Below the pieces are notes generated by a model. That model saw only the letters and a list, made by a program, of their open reading frames with translations. It was not told the origin of the DNA and ran no database searches. Shown here in pieces: positions 44,766 to 55,847 of a stretch of DNA of 64,000 bases (position 1 is the stretch's first letter; every line of letters begins with the position of its first letter). Origin of the DNA: Deltaproteobacteria bacterium (GTDB taxonomy: Bacteria > Myxococcota_A > Polyangia > Polyangiales > Polyangiaceae); assembly GCA_003235365.1 (NCBI GenBank), contig QJWJ01000527.1:1-64000 (forward strand). Direction: 5' to 3'. The position numbers and the translations under genes are program-made.

Positions 44766-45977
44766 CTAGTTTGCTTGTACGAGGAAGCTGCCGTCTTTTC
44801 CGCAGAACCCGGCCTCGGTACCATACATCGAACCACAGGTGGGGCAAATCTTGCGCTCCAAACGCTGAGTGGCCGCGTCGTGACCTGCTGTCTTTTGCTG
44901 ATCCTCGCCGGGGGCGTTGTCGCGGCTTGGATGGCCGTGACGGACTTGTCGCATGACCACCGCACCCACCATGGCGAGGGTGCTCGCCGTGAGTGCGAGC
45001 AGGGCGGCGAACCAATACTTGCGGCGGGTGGCTCGATCCTCGGCGACGGCAACCCCGCTTTCGACTGTCGATGACGCAAGGTCTCCGGCAATGCCGTCGG
45101 TGGTGCTCATTACCCCGTTGCGTTCACCGTCGAGCAACTGCTCGTAGCGTTCTTTCGATACCACCTGAACACGGAGCCGTTCGAGGGCTGTTCCCGAGCT
45201 CGCAACGACTTCGAGGTCTCCTTCAGGAGCGTCAGCGGACAGCACCAATAGGCCGTCATCAGCTCCGATCTCGATTCCTGGTACGGTCTTCCCGAGTGCC
45301 CACTTGATCGCGCCTTGGGTTTTGCAGCCCCCGCTGTCCTGCCCTCGTGCTTCGAGCTGCAATCGCTGTCCAGCTTTGGCCAGTGCCACGTTGGACGTGA
45401 TGGTCAGCGCCGTCGCGGCGCCCGGTGTCTTGCATCGAGAAGGTCCGGGTCCGGGGTCCAGTGCCATGGCGACTTGGGTCTCGCCGACGGGATCCCGTTG
45501 GACCAGACGATACGTGCGTGTTCGTCGCGAGCTCGCCGTACACGCTTGGTCCTTCGCGTTGAAGATGAACTTCCCGGTCTCGTCGAAGCGGATCGTATCG
45601 TCGCTGGCGGTCAGCGTCGTCTGGACGGTGGCCTTGCGTCCGTTCGTTTCGGACTTGCAGAGGCTACTCCAGTTTCGGGTGCCCGCTGCGTGACTCACCC
45701 GCTGCAACCCTGGGTGCGGATCCCAGCACGAGCCACTCGAGTACTGCTTTCCTGGACCGGAAAACGACAGCTCATTTCGATTTTGCGTGATGTGGATGGG
45801 ACCACCAGGCTGACTGCCGTTCGCGGGCCGGGGGCCGCACGCGGGGCCCCAGCTGCCGACTGCCCACTGAATGGTCATCGGCGAAGCTTGCCAGTGGCCC
45901 GATAGGGGCAGCGGCGTCTCGGCGTAGGCGAGTGCTGGCAGCGCTAGAATGGCAATTGTGACGCAGGCGTGTCTCAC
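44766..45977 (-). CDS. Exported membrane protein with C-terminal cytoplasmic zinc ribbon (403 aa)
   Basis: The GTG at 45977 (GGAGG upstream) starts a signal peptide ending LAYA. Residues ~20-300 are extracytoplasmic, with several Cys pairs and beta-rich stretches, including an Ig-like segment (ALTITSNVALAKAGQRLQLEA). One membrane helix (YWFAALLALTASTLAMVGAVV) follows, then a basic segment and a closing ribbon KICPTCGSMYGTEAGFCG. With a cleaved signal and one later helix, the ribbon would face the cytoplasm. Function unknown. It follows the same orientation as the GltJ-like gene, 132 bases upstream of it. Confidence 0.68.
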   Translation of the reverse strand: MRHACVTIAILALPALAYAETPLPLSGHWQASPMTIQWAVGSWGPACGPRPANGSQPGGPIHITQNRNELSFSGPGKQYSSGSCWDPHPGLQRVSHAAGTRNWSSLCKSETNGRKATVQTTLTASDDTIRFDETGKFIFNAKDQACTASSRRTRTYRLVQRDPVGETQVAMALDPGPGPSRCKTPGAATALTITSNVALAKAGQRLQLEARGQDSGGCKTQGAIKWALGKTVPGIEIGADDGLLVLSADAPEGDLEVVASSGTALERLRVQVVSKERYEQLLDGERNGVMSTTDGIAGDLASSTVESGVAVAEDRATRRKYWFAALLALTASTLAMVGAVVMRQVRHGHPSRDNAPGEDQQKTAGHDAATQRLERKICPTCGSMYGTEAGFCGKDGSFLVQAN

Positions 45978-46154
45978 CTCGGCGGGCCTCCGGCGGGTAG
46001 AGCCTAGCAGGCATCTCGGGGTCTTGGGGAGCCACCACCGAGGGACCGGGGGGCGGTTTGCTCCGGGCACTGCGTCTCATCGCGTTCCTACCTCAATTGA
46101 CGCCCGATTTCTGCAATGTTAGCGTCCGCTCACCTCGTGGCTGCGGAGAACTCT

Positions 46155-48170
46155 ATGTTGCAAAGTCGGTGCTGGGTCGTCGGTTTCACCTTTCTGATTT
46201 GCCTGTTCGCCACGCTGCCGGCACAGGCTCAGGAGGAGACTCGGGTGGGGCCGCAAGAAGGTGGGATGGATACCCACCTGTTTCGCCCGGCGCACGACTC
46301 CAAGGGCTTGGTCACCACTGACGGCACGGACATCCTCGGTCACGGCAGTATCAGTTTTGGCATGGTGCTCGATTACGGGCGGCACCTGCTGCGCACGACG
46401 AACGACGACGAAGCGATCGGCAATGACGACGTTCCTTGCGAAAAAGGGCTTTGCGAAGCGACCGACGGAGCGTTCCCGATGGGCGGCGCGATTGGGGTGC
46501 CCGCACTCGTCGAGAACTCGATGCAGGGAACGTTCTCGTTCAACTACGGCATACTCAACAAGCTGGTGCTGGGTATCGAAGTCCCCGTGATCCTGATGAC
46601 GGGCGATCCCGCGTACACCGTTCAGCCAATTCAGGGCATGAACTACAACACGATCGCTCTCGACCAGCAATCGATCAGCTCCCTTGCGTTGCACGCCAAG
46701 TGGCGACTGACTCGCGTCGACAAGACCATCGGCGTCGCCCTGATTGGACAGGTCGGTCTGCCCATTGGCGATGCATCCAAGAATCTCGGTGGCGACCCCG
46801 GGGTTTGGTTCTGGCCGAAGCTGGCGCTCGAGCACCGATTTGGCGAGTCCGGGTTGCGGGCCGCGTTGAACGTCGGCTACCGAGGCCACACCGGCGACAA
46901 TGCCGGGTTTGGGGCTAACACCTTGGCAGAGGGTGCGGTGCGTCACGGCAATCTCGGAACGTTCAACTTCGGGTTGGGGTGGCGTGCCGGCGACGCGTTC
47001 GAGCTCGTTGGGGAGACTTATGGAACATACCTCCTCGACGACCAATCGGCGGACGAGCAGAAGCTGTCGGAAGAAGTCGTCGGGGGCGTGAAGCTGTTCA
47101 TCGAGAAGAACAGTTACCTCGCGCTCGGCGCCGGGCGGCGCACTTACTCCAAGGGCTACCAGGCGGCGGATCTGCGCCTGTTCATGGGCTTCATCTTCGA
47201 GCCGTCGATTGGCGACCGCGACGGCGATGGCTATCTCGACGACGAGGACCAGTGTCCGGACGAGCCCGAGGATTTCGACGACTTCGAAGATGAGGACGGG
47301 TGTCCCGATCCCGACAACGACAAGGACGGCATTCTCGATGTCGACGACCGTTGCCCGAACATCCCTGAAGACATCGACGGCGATGAGGACGAGGACGGCT
47401 GCCCCGAGGGCGGCGATGGCGATCGCGACGGGGACGGCATTCTCGACTCGGTCGACAAGTGCCCCGATCAGCCCGAGGACATCGACGGATTCGAGGATGA
47501 AGACGGGTGTCCCGATCCCGACAACGACAAGGATGGTATCCTCGACGTCGACGATCAGTGTCCCAACGATCCCGAGGACAAGGACGGCTTCGAGGACGAA
47601 GATGGCTGTCCGGACATCGATAACGATCGCGACCAGATCCTCGATGTCGATGACAAGTGCCCGAACGATCCGGAAACCTACAACGGGCACGAGGACGAAG
47701 ATGGCTGCCCAGACAAGGGGCGCATTCTCCTCGAAGGCAACGACCTGGTGATCCTAGACAAGATCTTGTTCGCGACGAACAGTTCCGAGATCCTGCCCGA
47801 GTCGTTCCCGATCATCAAAGCGGTGGTTGCGACTTTGCACCATCACCCTGAGTTCAAGGTGGTCGAAGTCGCGGGTCATGCGGATGAACGCGCGACCGAT
47901 GAGCACAACCTGCGGCTGACCCAGGCGCGTGCCGAGTCCGTCGTCAAGGCGCTCATCCAGCGTGGCATCGACGCCAAGCGACTGATCCACCAGGGCTATG
48001 GCGAGTTCTGCCCTGTCGATGACGCCAGCAATCCCCAGGCCTGGGAAAAGAATCGTCGCGTGGAGTTCAAGATCGTCAAGACGGATACGGGCGTCACTGG
48101 TGTCAGCCGTGGTTGTGACCGTGCGCGCTCCAAGGGAATCTTCCCGGCGCAGGCTCCCTCGGGCGATTGA
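46155..48170 (+). CDS. OmpA-family outer-membrane protein with thrombospondin type-3 repeats (671 aa)
   Basis: Residues 1-26 are a signal peptide (ending PAQA). Residues ~27-350 form a barrel-like domain ending in FMGFIFEP. Residues 354-520 hold calcium-binding TSP3-type repeats built on DxDxDGxxDxxDxCP, and 521-642 form the OmpA peptidoglycan-binding domain (VAGHADERATDEHNLRLTQARAESV, RRVEFKI). It would link the outer membrane to the wall, with a stiff calcium-loaded spacer. The ATG at 46155 has GGAGA six bases upstream. It diverges from the zinc-ribbon membrane protein. Confidence 0.9.
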   Translation: MLQSRCWVVGFTFLICLFATLPAQAQEETRVGPQEGGMDTHLFRPAHDSKGLVTTDGTDILGHGSISFGMVLDYGRHLLRTTNDDEAIGNDDVPCEKGLCEATDGAFPMGGAIGVPALVENSMQGTFSFNYGILNKLVLGIEVPVILMTGDPAYTVQPIQGMNYNTIALDQQSISSLALHAKWRLTRVDKTIGVALIGQVGLPIGDASKNLGGDPGVWFWPKLALEHRFGESGLRAALNVGYRGHTGDNAGFGANTLAEGAVRHGNLGTFNFGLGWRAGDAFELVGETYGTYLLDDQSADEQKLSEEVVGGVKLFIEKNSYLALGAGRRTYSKGYQAADLRLFMGFIFEPSIGDRDGDGYLDDEDQCPDEPEDFDDFEDEDGCPDPDNDKDGILDVDDRCPNIPEDIDGDEDEDGCPEGGDGDRDGDGILDSVDKCPDQPEDIDGFEDEDGCPDPDNDKDGILDVDDQCPNDPEDKDGFEDEDGCPDIDNDRDQILDVDDKCPNDPETYNGHEDEDGCPDKGRILLEGNDLVILDKILFATNSSEILPESFPIIKAVVATLHHHPEFKVVEVAGHADERATDEHNLRLTQARAESVVKALIQRGIDAKRLIHQGYGEFCPVDDASNPQAWEKNRRVEFKIVKTDTGVTGVSRGCDRARSKGIFPAQAPSGD

Positions 48171-48186
48171 AGCTGTAGCAAGACAT

Positions 48187-48223
48187 CGTGAGTGCCGCCG
48201 GCCTGTTGGCGGCGGTGCTCACG
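48187..48223. terminator. GC-rich hairpin between convergent genes
   Basis: CGTGAG...CTCACG arms extend inward through GCCGCC/GGCGGC pairs and two G-T pairs to a stem of about 13 pairs, 17 bases after the ompA-like stop. It could stop transcription from the left; the EAL gene ends further right at 48361. No T-run follows. Confidence 0.5.
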
Positions 48224-48360
48224 TCGAGTGATCAGTGGAGCCGGAGTTCGGCGCTGGGACCGAACCAGGAGCGCCAACGACGAGCAGCGAGAGCGAACAG
48301 GTCGGCGGCTCCGTCGCCAAAGGTCGTGATGGGCGGACGACGCAGGGCAACTGCGCGAAA

Positions 48361-49569
48361 CTACGCCGTCAGGGGCTGACCGCGTTCCTCGAGCCAGCGT
48401 TCCAGGTTCGCTGCTGAGAGGGGTCTCGTGAAGTAGAAGCCTTGAACCAGCGTGCAACCGAGATCCCTGACCAGTGTCAGCTCCTCTTCGGTCTCCACGC
48501 CCTCGGCGACGGTGCGCAGACCGAGCTTCTGAGCCAAGGCGACACTGCTCTCTAGGATGGCTCGGGTCTTCTGATCGTAGGTTGCGCCGGAAACGAAGCC
48601 GCGGTCGATCTTCAGTTCCTGAACAGGCAGCTGTTTCAGCTGCTGCATTGAAGAATACCCGGTTCCGAAGTCGTCTATGGCCAGACAGACACGCTTGATC
48701 CGTAGTCGCGCCAGGACTTCCAACGACCGCGCCAAGTCGCGCGTCAGTTGGCTCTCGGTCACCTCCAACGTGAGGTGCTCCAAATTGATCGACTCATCCT
48801 TTGCGGCCTTGGCGAGGGAATCGACAAAGGGCAAGTGCTCGAAGCATTGCATCGGGACGTTGACAGCCATCTGGAGGTGTAAGCCTCGAGCGCGCCAGGC
48901 CGACAACTGGCGGAAGGCCTGTAGCAGGACTTGGTCGGTGAGCTCTTCTATCTGGCCGGTTTGTTCGGCGAGCGGAATGAACTTCCAAGGGGCGAGCAGG
49001 CCGTGTACCGGATGCTCCCAGCGAGCCAGGGCCTCGACCGCGTAAACGGCACCGGTGTGAACATCGAGCTGAGGCTGGTAGTGCAGCAAGATCTCGCCGC
49101 GCCCCAGAGCCTCTCCAAGTTCTTCAGCGGTGACTTGCGGGCCCGATGAATCTGATCGGCGGGGAGTGGAGGGCCGGTACTTGAGGATCGCCGAGCGCAG
49201 AGGCTGGACGATGTCCGGCTTCTGCAAGGTCCCGAGCACGTTCAAACGGTGCGCCTCCGCGATTTGGCGTGCGGCGCGAAGCAGCCCATCTTCTTCGCCG
49301 CTCAGGAAGATGATGCCACCGCGAAAGCCGCTTTCCGCCATGTGGCGAGTCAACTCGACACCATCCATTTCCGGCATGTTCAGGTCGCAAAGCACGATGT
49401 CCGTGTCTTCGGGATTCCGGCGCAGCAACTCCAATGCAGCTGCGCCGTCCGGCGCCGACTCGATGGTCGTTGCTCCCATGTCCTCCAAGACTCGGCGTGA
49501 CAGGTTGACCATGAGCGGCTCGTCGTCGACGACGAGGAATCGCAGCGTGGGGGTGAGGTCTTCAGACAT
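48361..49569 (-). CDS. Response regulator with EAL c-di-GMP phosphodiesterase domain (402 aa)
   Basis: Residues ~10-130 are a receiver domain with acidic pocket VVDDEP, phospho-acceptor in VLCDLNMPEMDG and Lys in LQKPD. Residues ~150-395 are an EAL domain. EALARW, the metal ligands in VNVPMQ, LEVTES and AIDDFGTGYSS, the KIDRGFV Lys and AEGVETEEEL are all kept, so hydrolysis of c-di-GMP to pGpG is likely. Phosphorylation would control it, but no cognate kinase is next to it. The ATG is at 49569. Confidence 0.92.
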   Translation of the reverse strand: MSEDLTPTLRFLVVDDEPLMVNLSRRVLEDMGATTIESAPDGAAALELLRRNPEDTDIVLCDLNMPEMDGVELTRHMAESGFRGGIIFLSGEEDGLLRAARQIAEAHRLNVLGTLQKPDIVQPLRSAILKYRPSTPRRSDSSGPQVTAEELGEALGRGEILLHYQPQLDVHTGAVYAVEALARWEHPVHGLLAPWKFIPLAEQTGQIEELTDQVLLQAFRQLSAWRARGLHLQMAVNVPMQCFEHLPFVDSLAKAAKDESINLEHLTLEVTESQLTRDLARSLEVLARLRIKRVCLAIDDFGTGYSSMQQLKQLPVQELKIDRGFVSGATYDQKTRAILESSVALAQKLGLRTVAEGVETEEELTLVRDLGCTLVQGFYFTRPLSAANLERWLEERGQPLTA

Positions 49570-49938
49570 GAAAGCGAGTGTCGAACACCGATCGAAAATG
49601 TGGGCGTGAAGAGTGGACCGCGGAAATGCGCCCGCGATCAGTCAACCCACACAAAGTAACCCCGACGCCAGCGCGATGCCAACCTTTCGGGGCGGTCCAA
49701 CCATATCGTTGATGTGCCTGTCGCGAAGTGTGTGCTTCTGCAAGTCCCGCGGCGCTGGCCCAGTCCGGCCTGACCAGCCTCGGTTGCGATTTCACGCCAC
49801 GTCGCGTCGAACGAACGAACGAAGGGCCCGACGCGCATTGTTTTGCGTCGGGCCCTCCGAAGGTCGCATCAGGTTTTCCATGCGGCCGCGCGCCGCCGAG
49901 CTCGAGCCGCGTGAAGGCCGAGGACGGCTCAGGCGAGC
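49570..49938. other. Intergenic region with tetranucleotide repeat and hairpin
   Basis: About 370 bases behind the large lipoprotein gene and ahead of the EAL gene, both on the minus strand. It holds four CGAA copies (49808-49823) abutting a perfect 12-bp hairpin. Other open frames lack support. Confidence 0.5.
49823..49856 (-). terminator. Perfect 12-bp hairpin downstream of the large lipoprotein gene
   Basis: AGGGCCCGACGC (49823-49834) pairs perfectly with GCGTCGGGCCCT (49845-49856) around a 10-base loop. It lies 82 bases past the lipoprotein stop in the direction of transcription. Stem strength fits a terminator; the following bases are only moderately T-rich. Confidence 0.6.
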
Positions 49939-51561
49939 CTATTGGCAGGTGGTTGCGGCGAAACCTTCGGCCAGGCTGGCCGGCTCCATGTCGGATTCCG
50001 GCGCTTCCGCCAGGCACATCCCCGCCTCGACGGTCACGTTCGTTGCCGGCTCACTTGCGCTGTCCAGGTGCAGGGTGCCGGACACGACTTCGAGCTGCTC
50101 CTCTCCAACCTCGATGGTTGGGTTGTTGCCCTCGAACCAAAGGCGAATCGTATCGGAGAGCATGAAACCAGGAATGTCGTCCACTTGGTCTTGCAGGTTC
50201 GCGAAGTTCATCGCCAGGCTGACGTCCAGAGTGGGCGAGAATGCCAGAGTACCAGAAGAGTCGCCGGTGGACTCGACTGTTACGTCGAAACGTCGGTCGT
50301 CGTCGGGATTCACATCGAGTGCGAGGATCTCGTCGCCGTCGTGCATCACGGTGCTGGTCACGTCGCCCAGGCCGACGTTTTCAATCGTGATTGCGTCAGT
50401 GTTGCCATCAAAAGTGAGGCTGGCGTTCAGTCCGCCCAGCACGGCGTCTATCATGCCGGTGTACTGTTTTGGCGGCAGCAGGTTGCCTTGGTCGTCGTAG
50501 GCCTCGTCGTCTCCCATGAACATCGAGAGCGGAGCGATGACGTTGAGGGCGCCGTAGTTGACAGCACCCGATACGGTCTTGTCGTTGCCGTTGAACTCGA
50601 GCTCCAGGGTTGGACTCGATGCGGCAAGGAGCACTTCGATTTCTTCGCCGGGGTCCCCTCCGACGACGTGAACGTCTTGCAGGACGTTCGCGCGTAGTGC
50701 GTAGTCGAGCGAGCCGAGCCTCACGAGCTCCACGCCGAGTTTGCCCTCGAACGTCTCGACACCGTCGAGTTCCTGACCGGCGCTTTCCAGCGTCTTCTTG
50801 AACTCCCCGAGGTCCCAGGTCGCGCCGACTCGGTCGTGGTATAGCTGTAAACTGATCGGGTTGCTCTTGTCCTCAGTGAGCAGGACGTCGACGTCGATGT
50901 CGCCATCGCCCGGTGAGCTCAGTCGCAGGCGCGGCTGAAGCGTGGCGTAGTCGACCGCGCAGTCGTCATCGACGCTGATCTCGTCGTCGGCGAGTTCATC
51001 CGCGATGGGCAGTTCGGCGTCGGGCAACGGCTCGGCGCCAGAGGTATCTGCCGTCGAGCTGTCGCCTTCGCCACGGTCACAGAATAGCGATTCGGGCAAC
51101 AGGTATACGGAGTAGGTGCCGTCGTCCGATTCCAGGTTGTCGTCGATGAAGATCTCGTCGCGCAGAAAGCTGACCAATTCGTCGAGGGCTTCGTGGAGTT
51201 CTTGGCGGGTCTCCTCCAGATCGTCCACGGAGAGCGAGTCGCCTTCGCACTCCGTTTCTACCGGTGGATCACAGGGCTCGTTGACGGCGCAGGCGGTTAT
51301 CGTCGCGCAGTCTCCGCCGCCCCCAAACGCGGAATCGAGGCCTTCGGCGAGTGTTGCCGAGTCGGCAAGGAACCCACCCGCGTCGAGCACCCCGCGCAAG
51401 GCCTGTTCGGTATTCTCCTGTGCTGTCAACGCGGCTTGTTGGCTCGACACGGCCACTCGCGGTGGGTTCTCGCGACCCTCTCCCGAATCCGTGCTCCCAC
51501 AACCGACCATCGCCAACGTCAACGCGCACGTTGCAACGCGCGGATACTTCCTTTGCTTCAC
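49939..51561 (-). CDS. Large putative lipoprotein, function unknown (540 aa)
   Basis: The GTG at 51561 (GGGGAG upstream) starts a signal with lipobox MVGC. After a linker come a helical Glu/Leu-rich part with a Cys cluster (CATITACAVNEPCDPPVETEC), an acidic Asp/Glu-rich stretch, and ~300 residues of regular beta-strand pattern with many Asp/Asn/Gly turns, suggestive of a beta-helix or LPS-transport-like fold. No family is recognised. The open frame extends to 51870, but that part lacks signal character. Confidence 0.7.
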   Translation of the reverse strand: MKQRKYPRVATCALTLAMVGCGSTDSGEGRENPPRVAVSSQQAALTAQENTEQALRGVLDAGGFLADSATLAEGLDSAFGGGGDCATITACAVNEPCDPPVETECEGDSLSVDDLEETRQELHEALDELVSFLRDEIFIDDNLESDDGTYSVYLLPESLFCDRGEGDSSTADTSGAEPLPDAELPIADELADDEISVDDDCAVDYATLQPRLRLSSPGDGDIDVDVLLTEDKSNPISLQLYHDRVGATWDLGEFKKTLESAGQELDGVETFEGKLGVELVRLGSLDYALRANVLQDVHVVGGDPGEEIEVLLAASSPTLELEFNGNDKTVSGAVNYGALNVIAPLSMFMGDDEAYDDQGNLLPPKQYTGMIDAVLGGLNASLTFDGNTDAITIENVGLGDVTSTVMHDGDEILALDVNPDDDRRFDVTVESTGDSSGTLAFSPTLDVSLAMNFANLQDQVDDIPGFMLSDTIRLWFEGNNPTIEVGEEQLEVVSGTLHLDSASEPATNVTVEAGMCLAEAPESDMEPASLAEGFAATTCQ

Positions 51562-51968
51562 TGCTTCTGCTCCCCGTACCGGTTTCAAGTCAAGAGTTGA
51601 GTATTCGCTGATACTGCTGAACCGAAGCACGCCTTCCCACGGTGCGCCACAGGCGACCGTGTTCGCTACAGCCCAATCGGATCGGGGAGGCTTCAGTTTG
51701 CAGGTATCACGTCCAAAGCTAGCCCCTCTCCGCGCCGCTGTCGACTTGCGTGACGATGACGCTGGACAGGCGCCAACGCTGCAACCCGCAGTCAGCCCAC
51801 CGGAGATGGCGTGGGCCCTTGGTTTACACGAGTGCGGCTTCCCTCCAGTGTGCAACACCGTTGCGTACATTGGCGCCCTGGACGACTGAAGTGCCTACCA
51901 GCGAATGTCGGAGCGATCTGCGTAACCACGATTCGGCCGCTCGCCTGTCCGAGAGGGCTGGTGAAACA

Positions 51969-53612
51969 TCAACGGGCTGCCGCCTCCCACTGCACGGGGC
52001 CGAGAGCAAGTCGCCGGTCTGTCCCTGGACGGCGTGGTATCAACCCGCGTCCGTCGCTGGACACGGCGAGCGGGGTCTGGCTGAACCGACCCAGCCAGCG
52101 CCGGTGCTCGATGTCGAACAACTCCTCCCCCAGCGCTATCAGCGGCAACGCGATCAGCAACGGCTCCAGCGGTTTCCGAGTGCGATTCGTCGCCGTCCAA
52201 TGGAGCTTTGGTTTGGTGTCCGCTCCGTCCAGGTGAGCAAACAGTAACTTGCCGCCATCGTCTACGAGCGCGTTCGTGGTGAACGTCGCCAACGTACGGC
52301 TACCCTCTGGAAGTTTGTACAGTTCGCCGTCTTCGAGGTTGAGCAGCGTGCTGTCGTTGTGTGGGTACAGTGCCAACCAGTCGGGGTAGCCATCGAATCG
52401 TGTGTCTTGTTCGAAGGCGGCAATGTCGACGTTCAAGTGTTTCCTGGCGGTCGGAGTACGAAGGAAGATGTCACGCCGCGCCCCATAAGCCCCCGCGCAG
52501 CCGAAGACGACCGTCTCACGTTTGGCGTCGGCGTGAAGTACGCGTGCATTGCACGTGTCGGAGCTGATCTTTCTCCGTTCACCAGATGGGGTTAGCAGGC
52601 GCAGCTCAGCCGTGTCGTTGCGCACGACGATGTTTTCGCCGACGGTCATCACGAAACCCGGCGCGTCGATCAGCTCACCCGTTGAAAGCCGTAGCAGACG
52701 TGGTTTCGACTCATCCCCGGGGAACTGCCAGACGTTGTAGCGGGGGATTGGCCCTGCACAAGGTCCGCTCTTGTCCTTCGCCGGTGGAAAGGGCCATTGC
52801 ACTCGACCGTTGCCGTTGGAGTCGGCCAGGACCACATCCAGGCGAATGAAATCGCCGTCCGGTTCGAAACTCAACCTGCCAACGAGACCACTACCCACCG
52901 GATGTTCACGTTGCTCGCCGCTGACCAAGTCGCGGACGACCACGGTCGTTTCTCCGGAAACCGTACGCAGGTACGCAACGCTTCGCCCGCGTGGGCCGAA
53001 GCTCAGTGCGCGATGGGTCGTGAAAGACTGTCCGTCATCCGTCGTTTCAGCCCCGTTGGCAGCCAAATCGATCTGGTTGTTGGTCACGGTGTCCAGTAAC
53101 CACAGCTCGTTTTCGGTGCGATAGGCGACATAGCGCCCGGAAGGATCGTTGCCCAGGAACTGCCGAATCCGAGTCTCCCTGCTGTCTGCCGCGACGAAGT
53201 ACGTCTGGAGGGCGTCGCCCTCGAGTTCACCTGTAGGACCAACAGACACGGACACCCGTCCGTTGCCGTCGGTGTCTTGTCGGGCTTGGCACAACACCAT
53301 CCAGTTGCGCGCAGGCGAGGCCGTCACGACAATGAGCGGGTTCTCGGTTCCGAACCCTTGGGTCGTCATCGCCCCAGGCTCGAGTCTGATCACGCTTTGC
53401 GCGGGGGTCGGGCGCTGCGCTTCGGGGACCGAACTCGTCGAGGCGTTCTCGGCCCGTTTCGTTCTCGAGGTGTCTTGCCCCGCCTGGTCAGGTGTTCGTG
53501 TCGAGGGCGAGGGGGAACTCGAACATGCGCTCAGCAGTAAGGCGAGGGCCCATCGCGTGAGTGGTCTGTGGCGGGGGGCGATGGTGCGGCAGTTTGGGCT
53601 TCGGAACAACAC
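51969..53612 (-). CDS. Beta-propeller-like lipoprotein (547 aa)
   Basis: A basic region and hydrophobic stretch end in the lipobox LLSAC, followed by a Ser/Thr/Pro linker. Residues ~75-500 show repeating four-strand units with motifs such as NDPSGRYVAYRTENELWLLD, FGPRGRSVAYL and FEPDGDFIRLDV. These are characteristic of TolB/WD40-like propellers. It is probably periplasmic or surface exposed; its partners are unknown. The GTG start at 53612 has no strong ribosome site. Confidence 0.75.
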   Translation of the reverse strand: MLFRSPNCRTIAPRHRPLTRWALALLLSACSSSPSPSTRTPDQAGQDTSRTKRAENASTSSVPEAQRPTPAQSVIRLEPGAMTTQGFGTENPLIVVTASPARNWMVLCQARQDTDGNGRVSVSVGPTGELEGDALQTYFVAADSRETRIRQFLGNDPSGRYVAYRTENELWLLDTVTNNQIDLAANGAETTDDGQSFTTHRALSFGPRGRSVAYLRTVSGETTVVVRDLVSGEQREHPVGSGLVGRLSFEPDGDFIRLDVVLADSNGNGRVQWPFPPAKDKSGPCAGPIPRYNVWQFPGDESKPRLLRLSTGELIDAPGFVMTVGENIVVRNDTAELRLLTPSGERRKISSDTCNARVLHADAKRETVVFGCAGAYGARRDIFLRTPTARKHLNVDIAAFEQDTRFDGYPDWLALYPHNDSTLLNLEDGELYKLPEGSRTLATFTTNALVDDGGKLLFAHLDGADTKPKLHWTATNRTRKPLEPLLIALPLIALGEELFDIEHRRWLGRFSQTPLAVSSDGRGLIPRRPGTDRRLALGPVQWEAAAR

Positions 53613-54076
53613 AGGAGTCTATCGAGCAGTGCACGACGGCAAGATGTCGGTCGTCGCGCATGAAGTTGTTGCGAGGACCAGGCCGATCGAGAGGCGTGCG
53701 ATGCAACCAGTCACCCTAGTCCTCGGGCGCGACGGTGTCGACCTGCTTCGTCTCTGATCCATGGGAATGGTCGCCAGTCGCTCCACTGCAATGTCGGGCC
53801 CCGTGTCGGTCGTCGAGGGCCTTGCGGACTGCGACTTGGCGCGCCGATGCGCGCATCGATCCGAGTACGCGCAGAGTAGGTCCCTGTGCACCCCAGACTC
53901 AGAACGACAGCAATGGGGTGCTGCGCGGATTCCCGTCCACGTCCTGCACAAACGCGATGGCCGCAGGCGTGGACGACAGGCGTGGTAGCCGAATCGTTCG
54001 GAGTGATTTAGGCTGAAAAGAGCCCTGGGCGACTGAGGGCAAACGCCGAAGGCAGTCCAGGAACAGCAGGTGATCG
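53613..54076. other. Intergenic region between divergent genes
   Basis: About 460 bases upstream of both the propeller lipoprotein and the mutase. It should contain both promoters. Minus-strand frames here include a short lipoprotein-like leader, considered and rejected. No cobalamin riboswitch signature was recognised ahead of the B12-dependent mutase. Confidence 0.4.
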
Positions 54077-55804
<1,728 letters not shown>

Positions 55805-55824
55805 GTGGTCGACGTTTGGGGGGC

Positions 55825-55843
55825 CGAGGAACATCGTTCCTCG
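55825..55843. terminator. Short perfect hairpin between convergent genes
   Basis: CGAGGAAC (55825-55832) and GTTCCTCG (55836-55843) flank a 3-base loop, 21 bases past the mutase stop and five bases from the end of the PLP-enzyme gene on the other strand. It is well placed as a bidirectional terminator. Confidence 0.55.
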
Positions 55844-55847
55844 ACGG

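Noticed and set aside
46119-47690. 523-codon minus-strand frame
   Set aside because: It is antisense to the OmpA/TSP3 gene. The hydrophobic Val/Ile-rich pattern comes from the complementary strand of the Asp-rich repeats.
53619-53951. Short minus-strand frame ending in a lipoprotein-like leader
   Set aside because: The Cys context (TTSC) is a poor lipobox, only a dozen residues follow it, and no ribosome site is seen.
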